Under the pieces are notes generated by a model. The model ran no database searches. It had not been told where the DNA came from and saw only the letters and a program-made list of their open reading frames with translations. A stretch of 64,000 nucleotides of DNA from Hanleya hanleyi (Eukaryota; Mollusca; Polyplacophora; Lepidopleurida; Hanleyidae). The stretch covers positions 1 through 64,000 of the forward strand of contig JAVTVY010019032.1 of the NCBI GenBank assembly GCA_036873755.1. The letters are read 5' to 3'. A program made the position numbers and the translations under genes. Below are positions 18,700-30,525 of this stretch, one piece after another. Numbering within the stretch: position 1 is the first letter of the stretch; the number at the start of each line of letters is the position of its first letter.

Positions 18700-19172
18700 T
18701 TTCTCCATTGCCCAATCATTTCACTTGATCGACCTCGCTGTACGTGGATGTATCTCTTCCAACTATTCTCTCCTATGCAATTTAGGTCCGGTGCGGAGGA
18801 TAAGAATGTCCCGTGGGTAGGAGTGCCCGTCTCCCATCTTCTAACCCAGGTAGGACACTTTTCTCCACATTGGGGGCAAGTGTCCTTCCTTGGTTGCAAT
18901 AGAAAAGGATATGAAAAGGGACACTAATCCCCGGGACATTCTTATCCATCACACCAGCACTCCATCTATACGACATTTCAATCGTTTTCGCGAACCGCCG
19001 GTCTAAGCTGGTCTACTTTTGGTGTATTTAACACAGTAGTAGATTACACGACACGAATATCTTGTTTTTTTTAACGTTGTGCTATTATTATTCACAATCC
19101 CGCCGATGAAATAAATACTACTTACTCACCAATGACTAATAAAAACAGTGTTTTGCGTTGATCGGTAAATTA
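18700..19172. other. No gene seen
   Basis: Sequence between the PLE fragment and the second TIR element. Short frames exist but none is recognisable. A local inverted phrase (GGACATTCTTATCC near 18935 and GGATAAGAATGTCC near 18798) can pair. Confidence 0.4.
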
Positions 19173-20357
19173 CAAGGGCGTAGACAAGTTGTCAGATTTG
19201 GGGGGGCTTGAGAGGGGGAGAGTCTGAGAGGGGGGTATCCCCCCTCGCAGCTTAAGAATTTTTTTTGAAACTTGATGGTAAATTGGCACTCTCTGGGAGC
19301 ATCTGAGTAGTATAACGTTGTACAACTGAACTTTGATTTATCCCAAAATGTCTCATAACAAAGACGATCACTGCAATGATATACAAGCTGAAGTGATCAT
19401 TCAGTCTCAGGTTTGCACTATATTTCAAGTTAATCCTTAGACAATACTGTCGTGCCCCGATAGCAGCGCGTGTCTGAGCACGTTTCGTCTCTGACGTTTC
19501 CGACGATATTTCTGGGACAATTTATCCGACAACATTGAAACTTCACACAGTAGATAAAAAAAATACTAAATTTATTTCCCTCCAGTAGTTCTCAATAAAT
19601 CGCGAAAACAAAAATTAGATGGGAAATTTGTGAGATATTTTTGACTTTTTACGTCAAGCTCGCATGTTTTAACAATGGCAGATCAAAGTTATCGTGGCCC
19701 CAAAATAACATGGTATATATCGGTGACTTTGGTCAGTTCTCAACAAATTTTAATGAAAGACAGAAATACAATTCGGGCTTTTTAGTTTATATACTGTGTG
19801 AAGTTTCAATGTTGTACGATAAATTTTCTCCGAAATATCACCAAAAACGTCTGGGATTTATTATCTGGGAAAGACAGTAGGTTTATTTCTAGGGTTTCTT
19901 TATGAAAAGTAGTTGAGAGTTTGTATATCTCTTGTTTGTGAATAAAGAAGTAGTGGGATCTCAATTGAAAAACAAAATAAGTTTGTAGTGAAAAGGTTAC
20001 GAAAAATTCTCCTCATCGGAAGTTTTGATGTTTTTTGTCCAAATAGGAGGCATTTGATTGGATTTGGAGCACACTATTCCATTCTCGATTGAAGCCCGAA
20101 ATCGTCAATCTATGGCTTTGATCACTGATCAATTGCAATCTTATTTTAGGCCTAATGGTATGCACTGGCGGTGATAAGTTTACTTCTCCTGTAATAATTT
20201 AATAAGATACGTGATCTTATATGCTATGTTAGGTTTCTTTTTCTTTCTTTCTTTCCTTTTTTCGTTGTTTGTTTGTTTTGTTCTTTTTTTTTTTTGCCGG
20301 CCGTCAAAATTTGGGGGGGCTCAAGCCCCCCCAAGCCCCCCCTTGCCTACGCCCTTG
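19173..20357 (+). mobile_element. Non-autonomous TIR DNA element, copy 2
   Basis: Same family and orientation as 13666-14662, with matching ends CAAGGGCGTAGACAAG and CTTGCCTACGCCCTTG and the same G/C-run subterminal hairpins and pyrimidine tract (20235-20295). It is about 190 bp longer. No flanking duplication is visible; its right edge abuts a PLE terminus fragment at 20358, so one flank may have been altered by that neighbour. No transposase. Confidence 0.72.
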
Positions 20358-20387
20358 CGAAAAGTGAAGTCACTGTGATATTCTATA

Positions 20388-20414
20388 TTTCGGTACAGGT
20401 AAAACCATCATCAG
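20388..20414 (-). ncRNA. Hammerhead-ribozyme-like motif, copy 2
   Basis: On the minus strand CTGATGA (20414-20408) leads into a stem II GGT...ACC and GAAA (20391-20388), followed by ATAT-AGA-ATAT-C, a proper stem III and a C at the expected cleavage position. Stem II differs from copy 1 (GGC/GCC) by a compensated base pair. Stem I pairing is short and uncertain. Confidence 0.55.
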
Positions 20415-20541
20415 AGATATACAGGTAGCAGTTGTTCAAGAGTAAATATACCGGGTGAATCAAACAGTTAACCTTCCAAGCTGAACGTTCTACATACAAT
20501 GGATAGTGAGCAGTTTTACAAAACAATTAACCTGAACACCT

Positions 20542-20664
20542 GAATTCTTTACATGATATCAAGCTATGGTTGAGACAAGGATTCTATAAACAATGACTTG
20601 AACTCATTTGAACACTATTGATTCTTTAGATGTCTGCAAACCATGATTGAGGTCGGGACTTTTT
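20542..20664 (+). repeat. Inverted duplication around the GIY-YIG fragment, arm 1
   Basis: About 120 bp here (GAATTCTTTACATGATATC ... GATTGAGGTCGGGACTT) is the reverse complement of 21092-21212 with scattered differences. The two arms bracket the rest of the GIY-YIG frame. PLEs are known for partial tandem and inverted copies; this looks like such a rearranged terminus. Confidence 0.7.
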
Positions 20665-21107
20665 ACTTTTATGGCAATAGCTTCCTTGAACATCAACACA
20701 CTCCAGTGCCTGGGATAGTCAATTATTCTAGTGCAAGGTAGTAGCATATGTGCAGTTGATTTATATTCCTTGACCGACCTGGTATTATGGTCTGGCAATA
20801 ATATTGAATCATTAATGTGCTGGAAAGCATCACATGTCATAACGTGGGAGTGAATTTCACTATTAGGATTAGAATAGTCATTTAATCTGGTCACTAAACA
20901 TCTTTCTGTTTGCTCAATATAATTTTTACCACACCCGGGACAGTAAAATTCACATACAATGTAACTTTTTAGACTGTCAGGAATATAATCTTTGTAGGGC
21001 ACAAATGTGGATAACTTGCGTGTATTATATATAACAATAAACCTAGCGGCACCATTGAATAGCCGTTTCATTTTCTTGATAGTTCTATCAACAAGTCCTG
21101 ACCTCAA
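20604..21107 (-). pseudogene. PLE GIY-YIG endonuclease fragment
   Basis: The 167-codon frame reads IVCEFYCPGCGKNYIEQTERCLVTRLNDY, followed by HSHVMTC and a C-terminal EAIAIKVKSPDLNHG. This is the organisation of the GIY-YIG endonuclease of Penelope-like elements, which usually shows CPGC-xx-YIGET-xR and a C-terminal His/Cys pair. The Gly of the second motif is replaced by Glu (YIE), so activity is doubtful. The N-terminal residues MRSGLVD lie in the inverted duplication and are not native context. RT is missing upstream. Confidence 0.75.
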
Positions 21108-21212
21108 TCATGGTTTGAAGGCATCTAAAGAATTAATTGTGTTCATATGAGTTCAAGTCATTGTTTACAGAATTCTTGTCTCAACCATAGTTTGATATCA
21201 TGTAAAGAACTG
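21092..21212 (+). repeat. Inverted duplication around the GIY-YIG fragment, arm 2
   Basis: Partner of 20542-20664. Its distal end runs straight into the R1 repeat at 21196, which suggests that R1 begins with, or was captured next to, a PLE 3' terminus. Confidence 0.7.
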
Positions 21213-21415
21213 TGTTCATGTATGGAGGTATAAATCGGAAGGAGACACACTTTGGGGTGATGAAAGTGTTCAATGTACGATGCCGACACAGTGGGGTATA
21301 TCGGATTAACCTGAGGGCTTATAGCTGGCTCGGCCATGTCTGCCGTTGATTCGGTAGCATTCGATTTCACGCGCAAGCGTGCCATGGACTTGCGTCAGTT
21401 TGCTGTCGACCTATT
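21196..21415 (+). repeat. Dispersed repeat R1, copy 2 (left part only)
   Basis: Nearly identical to 2693-2913, ending at GTCGACCTATTA where the minus-strand LINE tail starts. The rest of R1 is absent here. Confidence 0.75.
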
Positions 21416-21996
21416 ATTATTATCATCTTTATTCCTCCATCTGGAGAGTGTATTGTGCATAGTTACATAACAAAAGGATCACAATACATGGCAAATAAGC
21501 TGATATCAGATAATATTTACAAGCGCATACAGGCGATACAGCTATTTTCATGATTGCTGCACCCTGCTGATTATTTGATCAGAGTACAGTTTACTCTCAT
21601 CCCCTTTCTATAACGTGCATCAATGCGCTAAGGTTGTCAGAAAAAACTTCTTTGCTTTTTTTTCCAATTATAGTAGTAATTTTTCATTTCAATTATACTT
21701 TTTAAACAATTAATTCTAAAATCATCGTATTCCACCTCTATATCGTAAAGTAGTGGACCACCTAATAGTATATGTAAAAGATCCCAGTCATCTAAAGCAT
21801 GCAAATGTAAACTAAAGTTTATATCACTTATGTTTATGAAATCACACCACAGTTTATCGCGTAGCTCCTCTGTCTTATCACATGAAATAACTATGCTCTA
21901 ACGTGTCCGTATACAGTTTCCCACATATATGACAGAGCTCAATCTGGTTCGTTTCTCGTACGATAATTAACAGAGTCATGAAGTACTGAATAGCGT

Positions 21997-22560
21997 AATG
22001 ATTTTAATCAACGTCACAACACATTGTTGCAGAAACTTATAAAACAGGGCTATTCCACCAAGCGCCTCCACTCAAAGTTTCTCAAATTTGGCGATACATA
22101 TCGCATTCTGATAGCAAAATACGAACGTAGCGTGCAAGATCTATGGCGCTACGTTTCGTAACTTGTGTCTAATTCCGCTTAACCGGGGCTAGGGGCCGTA
22201 TGAACCCATGTACTTCAAGATCCTCATGGTACTCATATGAACAGTCACAATCAAAGCGTGACTGAGATACATCTTTTTTAGATGACGACTCTATAACGAA
22301 TATTATGGATTAAGAATACTGATCAGCGATACGGATTTGATATTTTTGGAACATCATGATGTCTTGCCAGCATCATTGAAAACTGTTGACCGCTTCTCTC
22401 TTGCAGGAAACAAGCCTATGTTTATGTATACTATGATTGTCTTTTGAATTTGGTGCTAATACTGTTATGTGGAAAATGGAATAGGTCTTTGGATTATGGA
22501 CGCGGATATTCTCTAATGGACGACGGCTGGATTATGAATGACGGACTAGACGCTTGTAAT
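21997..22560 (+). mobile_element. PLE 3' fragment, copy 2 (inside LINE C)
   Basis: This repeats 4274-4833 with few differences, starting abruptly at GATTTTAATCAACG inside the RT C-terminus and ending at GCTTGTAATT. It is therefore a 5'-truncated insertion. It lies antisense in LINE C and has GTAAT at both junctions, a possible short target duplication. Confidence 0.85.
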
Positions 22561-23235
22561 TTGTGTGCCGGGAACCGTCTCGCCAGCCGCCACCAGACGG
22601 ACGGTACCAGCTTGTTATGTATCTTCAGAAATCTATTAAAGTCTCTGTCTTGTTGCATCCTGTCCAACCACCTACGCTCTTCATACACTCTTACAGCACC
22701 GCACACCATACGTTTCCACTTCCCAGTAGATGGGAATGTACTAAGTTCTTTAAAATCATCTAAAAGGTCTCTCAGTTCGTATTTTTCTAAAATATTAACG
22801 ATATCCGCAATAAAACCTAACTGAATTTCTCTAGCAGAAGGTATCATTGTAAATGAATACAATCTTGTTAAAAAAATCATCTTAGGCAATTTCTTCTTAT
22901 CTAATCTACACAGTCTGCCGAAGAATAACATTTTCCTCGTATCTATATAACCTTCGATTGAAGTCCACCCGAGCAGGCTGACGCACATATCAGATCTTGT
23001 TAACTTAGGGAATCCCTGTATCAGTTTTGACACCCATCTCTGTGCCTTTTCTAGCATTAATATCTCTGTATTTGTCAGTGTCCACAGTTCACACCCGTAT
23101 AGTGCTTTCGCATATGCAATCTGTTTGACGAGTTTGGCACTCGTTAAAGGATTCAGAGCTTTCGGGTGCACTCCCGATTTGAGTAAGAACATGGTGATAG
23201 TCTTCAGAGAAGTGCACGCACCTTTGATACGACTA

Positions 23236-23760
23236 AGAGAGGCAGGGCAGCTGGCCAGAGCACATCTTCACCAGCCAAGTCAACTACATCGCAAAGCTCT
23301 CTACGCTGCCTTGACATTCTTGGCTGGTGGCAGAGGAGTACTGCTCTGCGCCACCTAGTGGAAGTTTTGACGATGAGCGACTTTTTGCCGCCAGGAGTTG
23401 TTCCCCTTCAATTTCAAGTCGATCACACTCGTAAGGCGATTCGTTATCGTTCGACCGTGCAGCGCGTCCTAAAAGCCGATTCAATTGATCAGAACACCTA
23501 AAGTGGCCGTGAAAATGCTTCTCCTGTTTTGTTTTTCGGCAGAATTGCCCCACACATTCGACACAGCGCGTAATTACCGCGATGGTAATCAACTGCTACG
23601 TAACGCGAATTCTGATTGGATGCAGCAAGCCGTCTCTGCATCCACTCAACGATGAGGATTCACGTTCCAACTTTACCAGAGAAGTATGCCAAGGCAATGT
23701 ACAGAGCAACGTGATGTACGTCGACTTGGCTAGAGAAGATGGCCAGAGCAATGCCCACAT
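23236..23760. repeat. Foldback-like insertion in LINE C
   Basis: Arms at about 23236-23335 and 23675-23760 are imperfect reverse complements (shared blocks around AGCCAAGTC, TACATC and TTGCCTTG). They bracket a unique centre with no gene. It separates two consecutive coding pieces of the LINE, consistent with an insertion. Confidence 0.45.
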
Positions 23761-24025
23761 GGGTTGTTTCCTTCACACTCGGAATTGTCTCTCCATACAG
23801 TTTCAATATCTGATTGATAGCCCGTGGAACTGTAGGTGAAAATGTCATTCTTAAAGTCTTTATAGGGTTAAATAGAAATCTCCATGGGATACTATATTGC
23901 TCGCACATACTTAACATGGCGCACATGCCGCTCCATCTGATACTAATCAGGCAAACATCCTCCGCTTGAGTTGGCACACACGCTGCTACGTCAATGATCA
24001 TTGCACCCTCCCCAGAATATTCTAT

Positions 24026-25870
24026 TAGTCCGTGAGCTACTGGGGCTCACCTTGCACCCCCCCCCCACTACAGACCGAAACTATGTTTTTTATGTGCTTT
24101 AGGACATGTCAAATAAGAAACAATTTGTTAACAGTCGATAAACTGGGACTCACTACCCTTTTAATCACTTTGAAATTACTCCTGTGTTAATAAGTACAAT
24201 TTTTGTGACAATAGGGGGTAGGGTTACAAGAATAGTCTTATCCTCCATAATTATTATCCAATCTTTATAATGTTGGCCACATATTATTCAGCATTGATTG
24301 CTGCATCGAATATTTACAAGATAATATCACTATTTGTTGGGTATGACATCACACAGGGGCCATACATACAAAAGTAGGAGTAGTAGCGAAAGCGGGCGTT
24401 TTGGGGTGCGTGAGGGTGTGCTTGAGCGATTGAGGAACCATTCTTGGTTCGAATGCGTCGTGAAGCCCTCGGTATGTAGACCACGGCTTGAGGGATCTCC
24501 ACATGATCTGTGACGTCATTGGTTACGTCATCAGTAGGAGTAGTACACAAAGTAGGCATTTTGAGGATGCGAAGGAAGGTTTTTGGGGTAGAGATGGACC
24601 ATCGGTGGTCTAAATGGACCGTGTGGGCTGTCATCTTGTAACTCTCTGCATGTAGATGACGATTGGTATGGTTTTTGTTGGAAGTCGCATCGTGCTACTC
24701 ATGCGCAGTTGAGCAGTAGCAACAAAAGATGTCATTTTGGGCATGGGCAATGACATGTTTGGGCGATCAAGGGACCCATGTTTGGTCCAAATGGACAGGT
24801 TGGGGTATCCTAGTGAAGCTTTCGTGGGATAGTCAGACAGGCGTGTTTTTTATTGGAATTCAGGCCAATCTGCGCATGCGCAGTTGGGGTGTAGTAAGTA
24901 AAGTGGTCATTCTGGAGGTGCGCAGGGGTATATCTAAGAGATTGCGGTCCTATATCTGATCCAAAGATGAAGTATAGGGTGTCATCGTGAAGCTCTCGTG
25001 GTGCAGACCACGACTTGAGGGATTTCCATGTCATCTGTGTCGTCATCAGTACGAGTGGTAGCGTCGGATTGGACTGGTGTGTAGCCTAGTATCATCGTTC
25101 TGCAAATGTGCAGTCTGACAGTAGTATTGAGCTCTTATCCAATCAGAAGCCGCCATTTGAGAAACTACAGAGATCGGAGCTGTGGGATGGGTCGGTTGAG
25201 AACTTGGAGCTCGGAGCTCTTGAAATCGGAGCTCTCGGAGCTCTTGGAGTCGGAGCTTGGAGGTCTTGGAGGTAGAAAGTGATGTCAACGCAGGCATGCG
25301 CATGTACCTGCGGTACACACTGTGAACAAGCTGTGGTGACAAAGTGCCAAAAAATCACCAGTAACTTGGTCCCTTTTCCTACTGATCTTGTTTCGACGCA
25401 ATCGATGATTTCAAGAAAATGTCACCACTAGCGGTATTGTGCGTTCCGTTTTGGCACTAACCCATACTGCTGATTTTCCTTAATGTCACCAGTGTTATCG
25501 TTCTCTTAAACTGATTATACTGGTGACGTTTGTAAAAATCAGCGTTTAGATGCCCCAAATGTGTTTCCGCTAGTGGTGACAAATAAAGAAATGACCGATT
25601 ATATCTGGGCGGTTGATCTTTGATGTCAAGGCCCGAGGCAGTGGTAGAGATTAATGTTCGTGAGGCAGGATGGGTGTGTCTCTTATCCGTATTATCGGTG
25701 ACGCGCAGACGACAGCGGGGTTTAACTATCCATATCTGCTGCTAATCACCAAATATGAGTGGAAATCAGCAAGAAGGGTTCGTAAGTACAGATACGGTCT
25801 GGATTGTATCTCATTTGCTGAGTAAAGCTGTGCTAAGACGAAATTATTTCATTTAACTTGAAATAGCAGC
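24026..25870 (+). repeat. Large inverted repeat, left arm
   Basis: From TAGTCCGTGAGCTAC onward this is the reverse complement of 38745-40615, nearly identical over long stretches (for example the bases around 24100-24340 and 25380-25780). Inside, a unit of about 200 bp recurs several times, each with TGACGTCAT-type blocks, a GGACCAT-type palindrome and a CTACTCCTAC-like block. Block 25190-25275 is a local GAGCTC-rich repeat lacking in the other arm. Two exact NRF1-like sites (TGCGCATGCGCA) occur, one in each arm, near 24880 and 39755. No coding potential is convincing. Confidence 0.8.
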
Positions 25871-28800
25871 GCAAACCTGAGGTGGAGTACGGCATGGCCT
25901 ACTGAATATTTATGACGTTTATAAATTGGCGGAGGTGGAAGAGGTTCTTTCTGCCCAGTGGCAAAAGTAGGAGAATTAGAGAGGGGTGAGAAGGCGAGGT
26001 GGGAAGGGGTGACGGGGACGCGTATCATTGTAGCCCATTATACCATCCAATCATGCTGAATTTATTTTACCAAGCATACGTTAAATTTATCTTTAGCCAA
26101 TTTTCAAAATTCTAGGCCGGTACATACTCTTCAGATTTTGCTTTTCCAAGCGTAGTCGTTGTTTGATGTCTTTCAGTGATTCGGTGTCTATAACTATCAA
26201 GAACACACACACGCACAGTTACAACAAAAAATGGCTGAAGTGGGTTTGTCACAGTAATGTTGGTTTGGAGGTATTAATATTATGAGAGTCCTTTCCGTAT
26301 TTAGAAAAAAGTTCATTGCCATATATTACACCACCTTTCGCCCACTGCACTCCGCCACTGGTTTTCGTTAAATTTGTAACAATTACTATATAATGAACGG
26401 ACCACGTATTCTCATTGAAACGGCCATTCGACGAGTCACGTGATGACCGAACAATTATTTTGTTTTTCATATCGCCTCACAATCACATCGGTGATACATC
26501 ATTGTTGGGTACCAGGTACAAACATTTTTAATTTTCTTGATCGTCTTAATGCACATTTCGATAAATTTCGTAATTTTGTTGATTATACATTGAGGAAGAG
26601 GTGTTCCAAATTTCGTTGAAATAGACGGCTCCTATCATATTATTTTCATTTTTCTTGTGTAATTTCGTACATGAACGACAGCTCCCCCCCCCCGGCTCAC
26701 GCCTAATCGACACACAGCCACTCTGTTTCGTTCTGTTTTACCTGAATCTTCAAAAAATTATTGCGCATATATTAAGCAATGTGTCTGCCAAATTTTGTTG
26801 AAATAGACGGTTATCGTGAATTGTTATTTTAAGTCCCGGTATTAAACAAGACAAACCACCCCATATACCAGCTCATCTTTTCAACCACAGAGGCAATAAT
26901 GGTAGAGGATATATTGCTTGGTTGCATGGTTGTTATCTCACAACTAAACCGACATTTGATGTACAAGTACATACATATTTCATATACACACTATCTACGC
27001 CTCATTTCTGTTCATATTTGCTATGGCGCCTTACTCACTGTGAGTTTGTAGCACTGTGTGTTTGTAGCGTATAAAACCTGAATCATGTTCATGATTATTA
27101 ATCCTGGACTGTGACAATCTATCACAAACACATGAATTATATTCCCATGAATAACTCTGAGTGTCATTGCTTCTTGTGGGCAGGATGTAATTGCATAGTT
27201 TTGGGGAGCATCCTTGTCGACGCCATTATAAAAGTACTGAAAATAACTTTGTTTCCTTTCAATCACACGAATGTGATGATTTGTGGAGTTGAGAGTTGCA
27301 ATCAGTGGTATTCCACTCCTTCCGTATCAGCTCACATCGGTACATATTTTGAAGGCAGATGTACATTGATCACTCCTCACACCATTATCTTCAGATCTAC
27401 CAGTCAACTTGTATCTCGAATATTGACAGGTTCCCAGTTTGTTTACTTTACATTCATTTCAAACTGCCACGTTCATCGTGTTACGTGATACAGCGTAATC
27501 GGAGCACTGGCATGTAATTTTTGTTCAGTCTACTGTGTTCTCAAAGGAGTACATGTAGTGCAACTACTTGGATCTCTTACTTGCCAATTCAGCCCGAAAT
27601 AACATGGATAGAATGGACATTTCCCCACTTAGACACTTCGAATTGAACCCATAGAAAAATAAGAAAGTTATGCCTTTCAGTGTTATATTTCAGATAATGT
27701 TTAGCGACCATATAATGGACATGAATATAGCACAATATTCATGTACGACATTTGATATTTCTTTTGAACAGTATAACAGGTGCGTTTAATATCATTGGTA
27801 TATAGTACAGACAGGCTCTTCTTTGTTTTCCCAATAAGTGAAGGTGGACAGTTATTGTATTCTGTAAGTTTTCCGTGCTTCAATGAGAAATAATAGGCCA
27901 TTTGTGTGTGTGTGATTTTTTTAAAGTAAATGACATTTTATATTCTGGGATAAAGATGGTGCGAGCAACTGTCCAATGTGGAATTCTCCGAGTGGAAAAT
28001 GTCCGTACCCATATAAGCCCTTATACAATAGTGAGTGATAGCTTTATGTGACTTTCATTGCGTCTGAGTAATATTAACAGATTGAAAAGGTATATTCACG
28101 AAAAAAGCCAGGAAGTGGGCTGAATTACCACTCAAAATATTTATATTATGGATCACTGATAAGCTATGATCGGAATAGGGCTTACACGCATTTGTGAAAC
28201 TAAGCGCATACGTTCAAAATAATAGAGCGCTAAAAATGGCACCGGAAAGCTGAGATTTGATCATTTTCATCAATTGTTTTGAATCGCCTGATACTAATAG
28301 TCAAATCTGCCCGATTCCAATATATACAGGGATGATCAAAATGTGCTGCTGGTTGTGTAGGCCAACTTGGATCTTTCTAACAACTGGATCATTTGTTTTG
28401 ACAGCAAATGCTCGTTTACGAGTAAGCATATGTACGCTGCCGCTCTCTGATCCTGCGATTCCTTTCTGTTAAATTAGAAATGGCCGGAAGTGAGGTGTCA
28501 TCGTGCGCAGTCTCCACAAATTGAAATCACCAAGTGAAAATTATGCGCATATGTCATGTTTATTTATTTCAAATAATTTCCCTTATCACAATATTTGGGT
28601 CATGGCAGTATGTCTTGTTGTAGCCAAGATGACATGGCTTCGTTAGTAGGAACGAACGAAGCCATGTCAACTTGGCTAGTCTTATTGGTGCTGAGCTGCG
28701 GGACAGGCTGTCATTTCTCTATCTATATTGTATTTTCTCCTTTTATGCTAACTTCCTCATTTCCAGACATGACCCAAAAATGTGAGCGAGTAGCTATTAC

Positions 28801-28944
28801 TATAGGGAATCGGAAAATCTATGGTTCTTATAGGAGGCTTATCCCGTTCGTGTAAAATAAGCGACTGAAAATATACATATTTCTCCATTTGAAATACATG
28901 GTGACTTCTTCCAAACTATGAAAATTGCACAGTTTTAATGACAA
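25871..28944. other. No gene seen
   Basis: Three kilobases of AT-rich sequence without a recognisable gene. The phrase TTTCGTTGAAATAGACGG recurs near 26616 and 26797 (second as TTTTGTTGAAATAGACGG). A 24-bp-arm hairpin lies at 28621-28678. Confidence 0.45.
28621..28678. repeat. Short inverted repeat (24-bp arms, 10-bp loop)
   Basis: TAGCCAAGATGACATGGCTT... pairs with 28655-28678 with one mismatch. It could form a hairpin; there is no flanking gene that would suggest a terminator role. Confidence 0.7.
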
Positions 28945-29335
28945 AATAACCCACTTTCCGCATTTCAAACCGGGAAAAAGTTATGCTTATGTTAAAGGTC
29001 GTAAACAGATCTATATCCTGCTGTTTAGCATTTCCGGGAGGCTTTAACTCAATTTGAATAAAATAGGATTCGGTAAGCATTACTTGGCATTTTCTCTGTA
29101 TTTGATGCTTCAAAAAAGCTATTAAGTAATGACCCGGCGTCCGTTTGTGTATACCCCCGTGGGAGCTGATTGCTCGGTGAGTAATCCGCGAATACACAAT
29201 TGGCAGTGCGATCGTTTAACGGTCGCTTTTGAGATTGACAGGCCCATTGAATGTTATTGTTTTGCCGTTAGAAGATTGTGATTGCAGGTATTTATAATCA
29301 AGAAAAAGATATTGCTCAAGTCAGGACAAATTATT
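28945..29335 (-). repeat. Dispersed repeat R1, copy 3, distal part
   Basis: Reverse complement of about 5675-6047. Similarity stops where copy 1 nears the gypsy insertion. Together with 31140-32060 it forms an inverted, PLE-free copy of R1 interrupted by R2. Confidence 0.75.
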
Positions 29336-29399
29336 GTAAATACCACGAAAAATATATACATGATGCGGTGTTCCTCACAATGGGAAAAGAACACTTTTT

Positions 29400-30525
29400 C
29401 AAGGGGCTATGTAGGCCCGTAGGGACTAATGGTTCTGTATTTTAGTCAGGAAAAACTTCAGCACAGTTGGTACCGTTGCCAGGGTGACTGGTCGTTTATT
29501 CAACTGCTTTAGGCTTGAGAGGAAGAGCAGAAGAAAAATGTCCTCAAGTTATTCAGCTACTGCAGACAGTTTGGTCAACTATTTTGGCTAGATTTTGTGT
29601 CACCTGGTCTATATTAGTGAAGTTAAATATTTTCTGCTATTCTTATATATGTTCAGATGTAATTTTCACATAGATTTCCTGCTTTAGAGCATGGATACAG
29701 AATGGATACTATCCAGAGGTTGACTCAGAGTGTTTTCCCGAGAGGATGTCATAAATCGTTGGCTGATAAAAACTTTATTTAGAACACTTAACATATACAG
29801 AAGAAAATAGTTTAAGGCAGACTTATCATATGTTTGCCATGTTGGCAAGAAATTCTAATTTTCTGGGTTTCCATTCTTGCAGAAATTGTATACAGGCTAT
29901 GTTATTTAGGGCTAGCACACAAACATTCTCTCCACTAGACCCTCTATACCATTCAGAAAATAAGACACATGCATGACCTGGGTCAATGGCTTGATTTACT
30001 TAGCTGATAGGGTCAATTGATAGGGTCAAAGTTTGAGTCATTATGTTTAGACAGCAGTAAGCTATATAACAAGTCTGCATACAACCATTGTAAGAATTTA
30101 TAACCTTCCAAACTTAACTATAGGGGTGTACTGGCAAGTGGAGATACCGGTACATGTAAATAATATGCCATATGAGGATTCATCTTTTGTCATTCACTGA
30201 TGAAGGATATTCTTTCTATAATCAAAAGTAAAAATATTTTACAAATATTGGTAACATGCAGAGAAGACATTATTTATCATTTCACCAGGTTGGTTTCATA
30301 ATAAATGTCTGTCCCATCAGTCACAAGTTATTTTTTTTAAATATTTATATGGGTACAATTACACTATATGCACTATAAATCTTTAGTGAGAGAAATATGT
30401 GAGACTATAAATTGTATGGCTTTTCGCCATGGAATTGAACATCAAAGAGTTAGTGGAATTATTCCAACAGCCTATTTTACATTTAAATAGCCCCGTTTCA
30501 GTGCCTGAGGCTCTAGTTTATATTT
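29400..30525 (-). repeat. Dispersed repeat R2, copy 1
   Basis: The reverse complement matches 55730-55908 plus 57387-58272 in the amidase intron; that copy has the 1.47-kb palindrome inserted in it. It contains no gene. Here R2 lies inside the inverted R1 copy. Confidence 0.8.

Larger units (their letters stand above)
20358..21107 (-). mobile_element. PLE 3' part with GIY-YIG frame and hammerhead-like terminus
   Basis: Read on the minus strand, a GIY-YIG-type frame (21107 to 20604) is followed by about 190 nt of 3' UTR, a hammerhead-like core (20414 to 20388) and the conserved terminal sequence, cut at 20358 by the TIR element. This order is what the known architecture of EN-containing PLEs predicts. 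The 5' side is truncated at an inverted duplication near 21095. Confidence 0.7.
21416..24005 (-). mobile_element. LINE copy C on the minus strand, split by two insertions
   Basis: On the minus strand an RT piece at 24001-23760 reads AEDVCLISIRWSGMCAML and FNPIKTLRMTFSPT (YADD region, first Asp changed to Glu). A C-terminal piece at 23192-22561 reads LPYAKALYG-like AYAKALYGCELWTL and SLLGWTSIEGYID. After an antisense PLE insertion (21997-22560), the last coding piece (CHICGKLYTDTLEHS near 21950-21900) and 3' UTR follow, ending in a TAATAATA-type tail at 21416. A foldback-like insertion with inverted arms occupies about 23236-23760. The copy is inactive. Clade uncertain, CR1/L2-like. Confidence 0.78.
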
